Source of the DNA: Nocardioides lacusdianchii
GTDB lineage: Bacteria > Actinomycetota > Actinomycetes > Propionibacteriales > Nocardioidaceae
Direction of reading: 5' to 3'
Length of the DNA stretch: 37,726 nucleotides
Assembly: GCF_020102855.1 (NCBI RefSeq)
Contig: NZ_JADHZD010000025.1
Span: 1-37,726 of the forward strand
In this document: positions 30,088-37,613 of the stretch, one piece after another
How positions within the stretch are numbered: position 1 is the stretch's first letter
Layout: the number at the start of each line of letters is the position of its first letter
Notes under the pieces: generated by a model
The model's input: only the letters and a program-made list of their open reading frames with translations
What the model was told of the DNA's origin: nothing
Databases searched by the model: none
Translations under genes and position numbers: made by a program

Positions 30088-31302
30088 ATGAGCGACGCAT
30101 CCACACCCCAGCACGACCCCCAGCACTCCCCCCAGCCGTCCCCGTGGGGCACCCCCGCTCCCCCGCCCGCCCTGCAGCGTGAGCCGCAGCGCGAGCCCCG
30201 CAAGCGGCGTACGGGCCTGGCGGCGGCGGTCGTCGCGACCTCGCTCCTCGTGGGCGGCGGTGCCGGCGTCGGCGGCGCGGCCCTGTGGGACGTGACCCGC
30301 GACGACGCCGCGACCTCCGTGCCGGCCGGCTCCGTCTCCACCTCCCCGGTGTCGCAGACCGAGGCTCCGGCCCCCGAAGGATCGGTGGAGGCCGTCGCGC
30401 AGGAGGTGCTGCCGAGCGTGGTGAAGATCGACGTGGCCGGCGCGCAGGGCACGGGGTCCGGCTCGGGCATCGTCCTCACCGCCGACGGCACCATCCTCAC
30501 CAACAACCACGTGGTCGAGGGGGCGCTGGACGGCGGCGCGATCCGGGTCTCCTTCGACGACGGCACCAGCACCGAGGCCGAGATCCTCGGCACCGACCCG
30601 CTCACCGACACCGCGGTGATCCAGGCAGCCGGCGTCTCGGACCTCACGCCCGCGACGATCGGCAAGTCGGCCAACCTCGGCGTCGGGGAGGGCGTCGTCG
30701 CGATCGGCTCGCCCTTCGGGCTGGACGCCACCGTCACCAGCGGCATCGTGAGCGCGCTGGACCGCCCGGTCAACGTGGGCTCCGACGACGAGGGCAACTC
30801 CACGACCTACCCCGCGATCCAGACCGACGCGGCGATCAACCCGGGCAACTCCGGCGGTCCGCTCGTCGACATGACCGGGGCCGTCGTCGGGATCAACTCC
30901 TCGATCCGCACCGCGGCGTCGCAGTCGCCGTACGGCCAGTCGGGCCAGGCGGGCTCGATCGGCCTCGGCTTCGCCATCCCGATCGACGAGGTCATGCCGA
31001 TCGTGGACCAGATGGCCAAGGGCGAGACGCCCACCCACGCACGCCTCGGCATCCGGATCACCGACGACGAGGCGGGCGCGCGGATCGAGGACGTCACGGC
31101 CGGGTCCACGGCCGAGGTGGCCGGCATCGAGCCCGGCGACGTGATCACCTCGATCGACGACCGGCGCATCACGGGCGCCGACTCGCTCGTCGCGACCATC
31201 CGCTCCTACCGTCCCGGCGACGAGGTCACGGTGACGTGGCTCCGCGACGGTGAGGAGCAGGAGGCGAGCGTGACCCTCGACAGCGACGCCACCGAGGGCT
31301 GA
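30088..31302 (+). CDS. Membrane-anchored HtrA/DegP-type serine protease
   Basis: A 404-residue trypsin-like protease of the cell envelope. A Pro/Gln-rich cytoplasmic segment (1-41) with a basic RKRR stop precedes one transmembrane helix (42-66). The protease domain has the catalytic triad His141 (TNNHVVEG), Asp174 (DPLTDTAVI) and Ser255 (NPGNSGGPLVD). A C-terminal PDZ domain (about 315-400) includes GIEPGDVITSIDD. This type handles misfolded or damaged exported proteins and stress responses. A GAGG ribosome binding site precedes the ATG. It is close behind an ECF sigma factor, which is consistent with an envelope-stress role but not proof. Confidence 0.93.
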   Translation: MSDASTPQHDPQHSPQPSPWGTPAPPPALQREPQREPRKRRTGLAAAVVATSLLVGGGAGVGGAALWDVTRDDAATSVPAGSVSTSPVSQTEAPAPEGSVEAVAQEVLPSVVKIDVAGAQGTGSGSGIVLTADGTILTNNHVVEGALDGGAIRVSFDDGTSTEAEILGTDPLTDTAVIQAAGVSDLTPATIGKSANLGVGEGVVAIGSPFGLDATVTSGIVSALDRPVNVGSDDEGNSTTYPAIQTDAAINPGNSGGPLVDMTGAVVGINSSIRTAASQSPYGQSGQAGSIGLGFAIPIDEVMPIVDQMAKGETPTHARLGIRITDDEAGARIEDVTAGSTAEVAGIEPGDVITSIDDRRITGADSLVATIRSYRPGDEVTVTWLRDGEEQEASVTLDSDATEG

Positions 31303-31312
31303 GCGCCCGGCG

Positions 31313-31339
31313 CTCCCGTCCCGGCGCGCGGGGCGGGAG
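31313..31339 (+). terminator. Terminator after the HtrA-type protease gene
   Basis: CTCCCGTCCC pairs with GGGGCGGGAG (one G-U) around a 7-base loop, 10 bases past the stop. It is a 10-bp GC-rich stem without a U-tract. Confidence 0.55.
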
Positions 31340-31350
31340 TGCGTGCGTGG

Positions 31351-31363
31351 ACCGGTTACCGGT
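31351..31363. promoter_or_regulatory. Candidate operator upstream of the acyl-CoA dehydrogenase operon
   Basis: ACCGGTTACCGGT is a perfect dyad (6-bp arms around a single base), 42 bp upstream of the first dehydrogenase ATG. TetR-type fatty-acid or degradation regulators often use such short dyads, but no regulator gene is adjacent and the sequence matches no consensus I recognise. Confidence 0.35.
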
Positions 31364-31404
31364 GGGTCGACATGATGGGGGCACCGACCGACCGGAGGAG
31401 TCGC

Positions 31405-32556
31405 ATGCAGCTCGAGCTCAGCCCCGCCGACGCGGAGTTCCGCGCACGGATGAGGGAGTTCTTCACCACCAAGGTGCCCCAGGAGATCCGCGACACCGTC
31501 CTGGAGGGTCGCCACCTCACCCGCGACCAGATCGTGGAGAGCCAGCGCGTGCTCAACGCCGAGGGCCTGGCGGTCCCACACTGGCCGACCGAGTGGGGCG
31601 GCCAGGACTGGACCGACCTCCAGCGCCACCTGTGGCACGAGGAGATGCAGCGCGCCGGCGTGCCCATCCCGCTGGCCTTCAACGCCTCGATGATCGGCCC
31701 GGTCATCGCCCAGTTCGGCACCGAGGAGCAGAAGAAGCGGTTCCTCCCCGACACCGCCAACCTCGACATCTGGTGGTCGCAGGGCTTCTCCGAGCCCGAC
31801 GCCGGCTCCGACCTGGCCAGCCTGCGCACGACCGCGGTGCGCGACGGTGACGACTGGGTCGTCAACGGCCAGAAGACCTGGACCACGCTCGGCCAGCACG
31901 GCGACTGGATCTTCACCCTCGTGCGCACCGACCCCGAGGTGAAGAAGCAGGCCGGCATCTCGATGCTCCTCATCGACATGACCACCCCCGGCGTCGAGGT
32001 CCGCCCGATCGAGCTCATCGACGGCGGCCACGAGGTCAACGAGGTGTGGTTCACCGACGTCCGCGTGCCCGGCGACCTGCTGGTCGGCGAGCCCGGCCAG
32101 GGCTGGACGATCGCCAAGTTCCTGCTCGGCAACGAGCGCGTCGGCGTCGCCCCGGTCGGCGCCACCAAGCGGGCCCTCGCGAGCCTCAAGACCACGGCCG
32201 CGGCCCAGATGGACGACCCGATGGTGCGCGCCCGCGTCGCCGAGCTGGAGAACCAGCTCCTCGCCCTCGAGCTCACCGCCCTGCGTGTGGTGGCGCACTC
32301 GGCCGGCGGCGAGCCGCACCCGGCGTCCTCGGTCCTCAAGCTCCGCGGCACCGAGCTCCAGCAGGCGGTGAGCGAGCTCGCCCTCGACCTCGCCGGACCG
32401 GCCTCGCTGGCCTCGCGCGCCGACGAGGACTCCCCGCAGGACGGCTGGGCCCGCCGCTCGGCCCCGACCTACCTCAACCTCCGCAAGGCGTCGATCTACG
32501 GCGGGTCCAACGAGATCCAGCGCCAGATCATCAGCCGCACGATCCTGGGACTGTGA
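31405..32556 (+). CDS. Acyl-CoA dehydrogenase, subunit 1 of a likely pair
   Basis: A 383-residue FAD acyl-CoA dehydrogenase. Recognisable segments: N-terminal helical domain to about 115; the beta-domain WWSQGFSEPDAGSDLASLRTTAVRDGDDWVVNGQKTWTTLGQHGDWIFTLVRTD; and C-terminal YGGSNEIQRQIISRTILGL. The canonical YEGT Glu is Tyr-Gly-Gly-Ser here. Paired genes of this type (for example the Mycobacterium FadE26-FadE27 cholesterol enzymes) form heterotetramers with the catalytic Glu elsewhere or in one subunit. A GGAGGAG ribosome binding site sits 3-4 bases before the ATG. The substrate is not known; no beta-oxidation partners are adjacent. Confidence 0.92.
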   Translation: MQLELSPADAEFRARMREFFTTKVPQEIRDTVLEGRHLTRDQIVESQRVLNAEGLAVPHWPTEWGGQDWTDLQRHLWHEEMQRAGVPIPLAFNASMIGPVIAQFGTEEQKKRFLPDTANLDIWWSQGFSEPDAGSDLASLRTTAVRDGDDWVVNGQKTWTTLGQHGDWIFTLVRTDPEVKKQAGISMLLIDMTTPGVEVRPIELIDGGHEVNEVWFTDVRVPGDLLVGEPGQGWTIAKFLLGNERVGVAPVGATKRALASLKTTAAAQMDDPMVRARVAELENQLLALELTALRVVAHSAGGEPHPASSVLKLRGTELQQAVSELALDLAGPASLASRADEDSPQDGWARRSAPTYLNLRKASIYGGSNEIQRQIISRTILGL

Positions 32557-32557
32557 C

Positions 32558-33697
32558 ATGGACTTCACCTACGACGACGAGCAGCAGGCACTGCGCGAGG
32601 CCGTGCGCGGCCTCCTCGCGACGGCGTACGCCGACCACGACGCGCGGCGCCGCACGGTGGCCGAGGAGCCGGGCTTCGACCGCGCCCTGTGGGGCCGGCT
32701 GGCCGAGATGGGCGTCCTCGGGCTGCCCTTCGCCGAGGAGCACGGCGGCGTCGGCGCCGGGCCGGTCGAGATCGGCATCGTGTGCCAGGAGCTGGGCCGG
32801 GTGCTCGCGCCCGAGCCCTACCTCGCCAGCGTGGTGCACGCCGGGGGCCTGGTCGCCGCCCTCGGCTCGCCCGAGCAGAAGGCCGACCTGCTGGGCCGGC
32901 TGAGCGCCGGTGAGGTCGTGTTGGCCGCGGCCGACACCTCGCCCGGCGGGCGCTGGGCCTCGCGCGCGGACGGCGTACGCGCCTCCGTCTCCGGTGACGC
33001 GTGGACGCTCGACGGCGTCGCTGACCCGGTCGTCGCCGGCGAGTCCGCCGACGTCATCATCGTGACGGCCGCGCTGCCCGACGACGGCGGCACCGGGGTG
33101 TTCGTGGTCGACGCTGCCGACGTCGAGCGCACCGGCTACGCCACGGCCGACCTGACGCGCGCGGCCTCGGTGCGCTTCACGGGCAGCGCCGCCACGCCGC
33201 TCGGCGCACCCGGTCGCGACCTCGCTCCGAGCATCGCCACCATCAGCGACCTGACCCGGATCATGGGCGCCAACCAGGCGCTCGGCGTCATGCAGAGCCA
33301 GGTGCGCGCGACGTCCGACTACCTCAAGAGCCGCAAGCAGTTCGGGGTCACGCTCAACACCTTCCAGGCGCTCACCTTCCGCGCCGCCGACATGTACGTC
33401 TCGCTCGAGCTCGCCCACAGCATGGTCGACTGGGCGACGATGACGATCGCCGGCGGGGACCGCGGGGTCGTGGCCGAGGCCGCCGACCGGGTCGGGCTCC
33501 AGGTGAGCCGCGCCGGGCGCCACATCGGGCAGGAGGCGATCCAGCTCCACGGCGGCATCGGCATGACCGCCGAGTACGCCGTCGGCGTCGGCACCGCCCA
33601 CCTCGAGGTGCTCGACCAGTGGCTCGGCAACGCGCCGCACCACCTGTCGCGGCTCGCCGGTCGGGTCACCGACCACGAGCTGGTGGAGGCGCTCTGA
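32558..33697 (+). CDS. Acyl-CoA dehydrogenase, subunit 2 of a likely pair
   Basis: A 379-residue acyl-CoA dehydrogenase paralogue starting 1 base after the previous stop. It has the N-terminal helices (MDFTYDDEQQALREAVRGLLA; LPFAEEHGGVGAGPVEIGIVCQELGRVLAPEPYLAS), a shortened and less conserved beta domain lacking the usual TEP-x-GSD motif, RKQFGVTLNTFQALTFRAADMYVSLELAHSMVDWA, and the QLHGGIGMTAEYAVG motif. There is no YEGT-type Glu at its C-terminus. The divergent beta domain suggests a largely structural or FAD-site-sharing partner of the upstream subunit. Confidence 0.9.
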   Translation: MDFTYDDEQQALREAVRGLLATAYADHDARRRTVAEEPGFDRALWGRLAEMGVLGLPFAEEHGGVGAGPVEIGIVCQELGRVLAPEPYLASVVHAGGLVAALGSPEQKADLLGRLSAGEVVLAAADTSPGGRWASRADGVRASVSGDAWTLDGVADPVVAGESADVIIVTAALPDDGGTGVFVVDAADVERTGYATADLTRAASVRFTGSAATPLGAPGRDLAPSIATISDLTRIMGANQALGVMQSQVRATSDYLKSRKQFGVTLNTFQALTFRAADMYVSLELAHSMVDWATMTIAGGDRGVVAEAADRVGLQVSRAGRHIGQEAIQLHGGIGMTAEYAVGVGTAHLEVLDQWLGNAPHHLSRLAGRVTDHELVEAL

Positions 33698-34848
33698 TGG
33701 ACCTGTCCCTCAGCGAGGAGCAGCAGGCCTTCCGTGACCTCGCACGCGACTTCCTCGAGCGCGAGGCCGTCCCCCACCGCATGCAGTGGGACCACGACGA
33801 GTCGGTCGACCTCGCGATCGTGCCGAAGATGGCCGAGCTCGGCTTCTTCGGCCTGACCATCCCCGAGGAGTACGGCGGGGTCGGCGGCGACTACGTCACC
33901 TACTCGCTCGCCATGGAGGAGCTCGGCCGCGCCGACTCCGCCCTGCGCGGCATCGTGTCGGTGAGCAGCGGGCTGGTCGGCAAGTCGATCCTCTTCCACG
34001 GCAGCGAGGAGCAGAAGCAGGAGTGGCTGCCGCAGCTCGCCGCCGCGACGAAGCTCGGCTGCTTCGGGCTGACCGAGCCCGGCACCGGCTCCGACGCCGG
34101 CAACCTCACCTCGCGCGCGACGCGCGACGGCTCGGACTGGGTGATCACCGGGCAGAAGCTCTTCATCACCAACGGCACCTGGGCCGACGTGGCGCTGGTC
34201 TTCGCCCGCACCAGCGACGACGGCCCGCGCGGGGTGACGGCGTTCCTGGTGCCGACCGACTCCCCCGGCTTCGAGGCCCGCGAGATCAAGCACAAGCTCG
34301 GGCTGCGCGGCCAGGCGACCGCCGAGCTGTTCCTGCACGACGTACGCGTCCCGGACTCCGCCCGCCTCGGCGAGGTCGGGCAGGGCTTCAAGATCGCCAT
34401 GGGCACCCTCGACAAGGGCCGCCTCGCGGTCGCGTCGGGCTGCGTCGGCATCGTGCAGGGCTGCCTGGAGGCGTCGGTGGCGTACGCCACCCAGCGCACG
34501 CAGTTCGGCAAGCCGATCGCGTCGTTCCAGCTCGTGCAGGACCTCATCGCCGACATCTCGCTCGACGCCGACGCCGCCCGGCTCCTCGCGTGGCGCTGCG
34601 CCGACCTGATCGACCGGGGCGAGCCCTACGGCGTGGCCGCCTCGAAAGCCAAGCTCTTCGCCTCCGAGGCGGCAGTGCGCGCGGCCAACAACGCGATCCA
34701 GGTGCACGGCGGCGCGGGCTACGTCGACGACTTCCCGGTCGCGAAGTACCTCCGCGACGCCCGCGTGATGACGCTCTACGAAGGCACCTCGCAGATCCAG
34801 AAGCTGCTCATCGGCCGAGCCGAGACGGGGATCAGCGCCTTCGGTTGA
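33697..34848 (+). CDS. Acyl-CoA dehydrogenase (canonical catalytic type)
   Basis: A 383-residue acyl-CoA dehydrogenase with all canonical motifs: CFGLTEPGTGSDAGNLTSRATRDGSDWVITGQKLFITNGTWADVALVFART, KLGLRGQATAELFLHDVRVP, RTQFGKPIASFQLVQ, QVHGGAGYVDDFPVAKYLRDARVMTLYEGTSQIQKLLIGRAETG. The catalytic Glu in LYEGTSQIQ is present, unlike its two neighbours. The ATG overlaps the previous stop by one base (TGATG). It probably acts on an acyl-CoA of a related pathway, possibly a short-chain or glutaryl/isovaleryl-type substrate; the sequence alone does not decide. Confidence 0.93.
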   Translation: MDLSLSEEQQAFRDLARDFLEREAVPHRMQWDHDESVDLAIVPKMAELGFFGLTIPEEYGGVGGDYVTYSLAMEELGRADSALRGIVSVSSGLVGKSILFHGSEEQKQEWLPQLAAATKLGCFGLTEPGTGSDAGNLTSRATRDGSDWVITGQKLFITNGTWADVALVFARTSDDGPRGVTAFLVPTDSPGFEAREIKHKLGLRGQATAELFLHDVRVPDSARLGEVGQGFKIAMGTLDKGRLAVASGCVGIVQGCLEASVAYATQRTQFGKPIASFQLVQDLIADISLDADAARLLAWRCADLIDRGEPYGVAASKAKLFASEAAVRAANNAIQVHGGAGYVDDFPVAKYLRDARVMTLYEGTSQIQKLLIGRAETGISAFG

Positions 34849-34867
34849 GCCGCCCCTGCAGTCGGAG

Positions 34868-34943
34868 TCCCCGGCTACCCGGGGATCGCCACCGTTGTGC
34901 GGTGGCCATGGTGCGGCTGCCGCACCATGACGACCGCACAACG
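34868..34943. repeat. Hairpin plus large palindrome after the dehydrogenase operon
   Basis: First, a 7-bp hairpin at 34868-34885 (CCCCGG-ctac-CCGGGG core). Then a palindrome at 34893-34943 with 24-base arms that match at 22 positions around a 3-base loop; the arms contain TTGTGCGGT and CATGGTGCGG. It lies between the dehydrogenase operon and the beta-propeller gene, so it can serve as a terminator. A degenerate relative sits at 37561-37600. Confidence 0.7.
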
Positions 34944-34980
34944 CCGCGAAGGTGAGCCGGCCCGCCGCTAGAGTCAGCGC

Positions 34981-36264
34981 ATGCGCGTGGTCGGGGGGCT
35001 GTCCTGGGTGGTCGGCCTCGGCGCGGCCGCGATCGCCATCGCGCTCACCTCGCCCGGCGACGTTGCTCCCGCGGAGCCCGGTGAGGCGGCGGTGCCGCGC
35101 GACCTCGCGGCGTACTCCCACCTGACCGGCAGCGTCACGTCCTCCGCGCCGGGCGCCGCCGTGGCGCTGTTCCAGCACGGCTGGGGCGTCGAGCTCTTCG
35201 ACTTCCCGCAGGCTGTCGTGCTGGGTGCCGGCGGGGACGCCTACCGTCGCGTGGACGCGGCCGAGGATCGCGCGAGCGCTGCCTCGCAGGGCGACCCGGC
35301 CCCGATGCTGCTCTCTCCCGACGGCACGAAGGTGGCCGTCGGCGACCACGAGACCGCCGACCCCGACGTGGTGGTCGTCGACCTCCTCACCGGTGAGGCG
35401 ACCAGCCACTCGCTGCCGACCGGCCAGAGCGTGCTGCCCGTGGCCTGGTCGCGCGACGGCACGACGCTGGCGCACCTGCTGTCCCCCGAGCCGACGAACC
35501 CCTACACCGGCGAGCGCATCGCCGGCGAGGTCGGCGTGCTCGACCTCGGCGACGACTCCACCGACCTCCTCCCCGGCGACGACGTCACCGCGGTCGCCTT
35601 CTCCCCCGGCGGGACGGAGCTGGCCGTCGAGCGTGCAGGAACCTCCTTCACCGACGCCCGGATCTCGGTCGTCGACCTCGCCGGCGGCGGCACCCGGGAC
35701 CTCGGGACCGTCGGGGCGCTCGCCGGCCCGGCCGCCTGGTCCCCCGACGGACAGCTGCTCGCGACGACCACGCTGGAGCCCTCGGGCGCCCCGGCGGGCG
35801 CCCCGGACCCCGGGATGCCGACGGGGCTCGCCTTCGTCGACCCGTCCGCTCCCTCCAGTGGCGCGGACGTGCCGGACCCGATGGAGCTGCCGCTCGCGGA
35901 GGCGGGGCGCGTGCTCGGCTGGACCGACGCGGGCGAGGTCGTGGCGCTGCTCGAGGTCGCCGGCGACGACCCGTGCTGCGCGGAGGCGTACGACCTCTCC
36001 CGCGTCCCGCTCGACGGAGCCGCACCACAGCCGCTCATGCGGATCAGCGACCTCGGGAGCTACGGCGTGGGCCGCTTCCAGCTGGCCTCGGCCACCGTCG
36101 GCGACCTCCAGGTCGTCACGCCCGGCGAGGTCGACCGCGGCCCGTGGCCGCCGCCGTGGCTGCGCGGAGGACTCGCGCTGCTGGTCGGGCTGCTGGTCTG
36201 GCTCGTCTCGCGCTGGGTGCTGCGGCTTACGTCGCCCGACCCCGTCACGGACCCGCCGCGATGA
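34981..36264 (+). CDS. Membrane-anchored beta-propeller protein
   Basis: A 427-residue protein of unknown function. It has an N-terminal hydrophobic helix (about 5-25, VVGGLSWVVGLGAAAIAIALT), a Pro/Ala linker, four recognisable WD40/PD40-like repeats with SPDGT/SRDGT/SPGGT/SPDGQ turns (LLSPDGTKVAVGD, AWSRDGTTLAHL, AFSPGGTELAVE, AWSPDGQLLATT), a CC pair near residue 324, and a C-terminal transmembrane helix (LALLVGLLVWLVSRWVLRL). The propeller would face outside the cell. No neighbour suggests a partner. It ends in a 20-bp overlap with the convergent flavin oxidoreductase gene. Confidence 0.83.
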   Translation: MRVVGGLSWVVGLGAAAIAIALTSPGDVAPAEPGEAAVPRDLAAYSHLTGSVTSSAPGAAVALFQHGWGVELFDFPQAVVLGAGGDAYRRVDAAEDRASAASQGDPAPMLLSPDGTKVAVGDHETADPDVVVVDLLTGEATSHSLPTGQSVLPVAWSRDGTTLAHLLSPEPTNPYTGERIAGEVGVLDLGDDSTDLLPGDDVTAVAFSPGGTELAVERAGTSFTDARISVVDLAGGGTRDLGTVGALAGPAAWSPDGQLLATTTLEPSGAPAGAPDPGMPTGLAFVDPSAPSSGADVPDPMELPLAEAGRVLGWTDAGEVVALLEVAGDDPCCAEAYDLSRVPLDGAAPQPLMRISDLGSYGVGRFQLASATVGDLQVVTPGEVDRGPWPPPWLRGGLALLVGLLVWLVSRWVLRLTSPDPVTDPPR

Positions 36265-37030
36265 TGCGGCGCGCCTCCTCCACATCGAGGTCGTAGGGCC
36301 CGATCCGGGTCAGCACCCACGACGCGCCCCGGTCGAGCCAGGGCGCCGGGTCCTGCTCGGGCTGGAGGTCGACCACCACGTCGAAGCCCGGCGCGGGCGC
36401 GTGTCCGGCGAGCGCGGTCGTCACCTCGTCAAGGTCGTCGGGACCGGCGAGGCCGATGACGAAGAAGCCGTCGTGGCGTGCCGCCCGGCGCAGCGGGGCC
36501 CTGTTGCCGAAGCGCCCGGCCAGCCAGATCGGCACCGCCGGCGCGGGCCGGAAGCGTACGCCGTGTGCCGCGTGGTGCTCGCCCGCGACCTCGACGACCT
36601 CCCCGCCGAGCAGCCCGGTCAGCACCGCGAGCCCCTCGTCCAGCATCGCACCTCGCACCTTGGGGTCCGCCTCGTCGCCGAAGGCGCTGAACTCACCCAC
36701 CCAGTCGTCGCCCAGACCGAGACCGAGGACGAACCGCCCGCCCGAGAGCACTGCCAGGCTGGCGGCCTGCCGGGCCAGTACCTGCGGCCGGCGTCGTGGC
36801 AGCGGCGTGACTATGGGCCCGAGGACCATCCGCTCGGTCAGCATGGCCACGGCCGCGAGGCAGGTCCACGGGTCGGCGATCTCGGTGACGCGGTCGCCGT
36901 AGAGCAGGTGGTCCCACACGAAGAAGCCGTCCCAGCCGGCCGCCTCCGCCTCGGCGGCCAGGTCGCCGACGAGGCGTGGGTCGGCGAGGGCGTCGAAGGG
37001 GGCGACGAAGAGGCCGCGGCGCGTGGTCAT
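36245..37030 (-). CDS. LLM-class (luciferase-like) flavin oxidoreductase
   Basis: A 261-residue F420- or FMN-dependent oxidoreductase of the bacterial luciferase-like fold. Segments: LAAEAEAAGWDGFFVWDHLLYG, IADPWTCLAAVAMLTERMVLGPIVTPLPRRRPQVLARQAASLAVLSGGRFVLGLGLG (the family's most conserved part), and VPIWLAGRFGNRAPLRRAARHDGFF. The 250-300-residue length fits short family members. Cofactor (F420 versus FMN) cannot be told by eye. The ATG at 37030 overlaps the upstream GNAT gene stop by ATGA, so the two are one operon. Confidence 0.92.
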   Translation of the reverse strand: MTTRRGLFVAPFDALADPRLVGDLAAEAEAAGWDGFFVWDHLLYGDRVTEIADPWTCLAAVAMLTERMVLGPIVTPLPRRRPQVLARQAASLAVLSGGRFVLGLGLGDDWVGEFSAFGDEADPKVRGAMLDEGLAVLTGLLGGEVVEVAGEHHAAHGVRFRPAPAVPIWLAGRFGNRAPLRRAARHDGFFVIGLAGPDDLDEVTTALAGHAPAPGFDVVVDLQPEQDPAPWLDRGASWVLTRIGPYDLDVEEARRIIAAGP

Positions 37031-37521
37031 GACGTCGATCGTGCCGCACCGCGCGAGCGCCGCATCCGGCGCTCCCGCGGCTCGTCCGCGGGCCAGTCGT
37101 CGGGGACACCGAGGTCGGCGAAGCCGGCCCGCTCGTAGGCCGTGATCGCCGGCGCGTTGTCGTCGCGCACCATCAGCTCGGTGTCGTGGTCCTGCGCCGC
37201 GGCCCACGCGACGACCTCGTCGACGAGCCGTCCTGCGAGGCCGGTGCCGCGGTGATCGGGCGCGACCCACATCGAGATGAGCTCCACGTGGTCGTCCGCC
37301 GGGACGCCGGACACGACCCCGACCGGGCGCCCCGCCTCCCGTGCGACGACCGTCAGGGGTACGTCGGTGAGGCGCGCGCGCCACCGCTCCTCGGTCGCGT
37401 CGACCCATTCGGCGTGCCGGGAGCCGAAGGCGCCCGGCGCGTCGGCGAGCGAGGCGAGGCGTACGTCGCGGAACTCGCGCCAGTCGTCGGGTCCGAGGCG
37501 GTCGAGGTCAGGTGCAGGCAT
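37027..37521 (-). CDS. GNAT-family N-acetyltransferase
   Basis: A 164-residue GNAT enzyme: FRDVRLASLADAPGAFGS near the N-terminus, VVAREAGRPVGVVSGVPADDHVELISMWVAPDHRGTGLAGRLVDEVVAWA with the acetyl-CoA loop HRGTGLA, and DNAPAITAYERAGFADLGVP, the C-terminal GNAT signature. The RLxSL-x-D-x-P-x-A-FGS segment is typical of a subfamily that often occurs in actinobacteria. The C-terminus is unusually basic (ERRMRRSRGAARSTS). The ATG at 37521 is the first that includes the full fold; more upstream sequence is non-conserved. Confidence 0.9.
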   Translation of the reverse strand: MPAPDLDRLGPDDWREFRDVRLASLADAPGAFGSRHAEWVDATEERWRARLTDVPLTVVAREAGRPVGVVSGVPADDHVELISMWVAPDHRGTGLAGRLVDEVVAWAAAQDHDTELMVRDDNAPAITAYERAGFADLGVPDDWPADEPRERRMRRSRGAARSTS

Positions 37522-37560
37522 GCGCGCGAGCCTAGACACCCTTAGCGCGGGCCCGTCGCC

Positions 37561-37600
37561 TTGTGCGGTCACCGTGGGGCGGGATCCACACCACGGTGAC
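37561..37600. repeat. Degenerate palindrome, relative of the 34893 repeat
   Basis: It begins TTGTGCGGTC, as the left arm at 34895 does almost exactly, and has 10-bp arms GTCACCGTGG (37568-37577) and CCACGGTGAC (37591-37600). The centre has diverged. It lies between the GNAT gene and the apparent insertion sequence, and no gene is seen in 37522-37647. Confidence 0.5.
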
Positions 37601-37613
37601 TTGGGCTCAAGGG

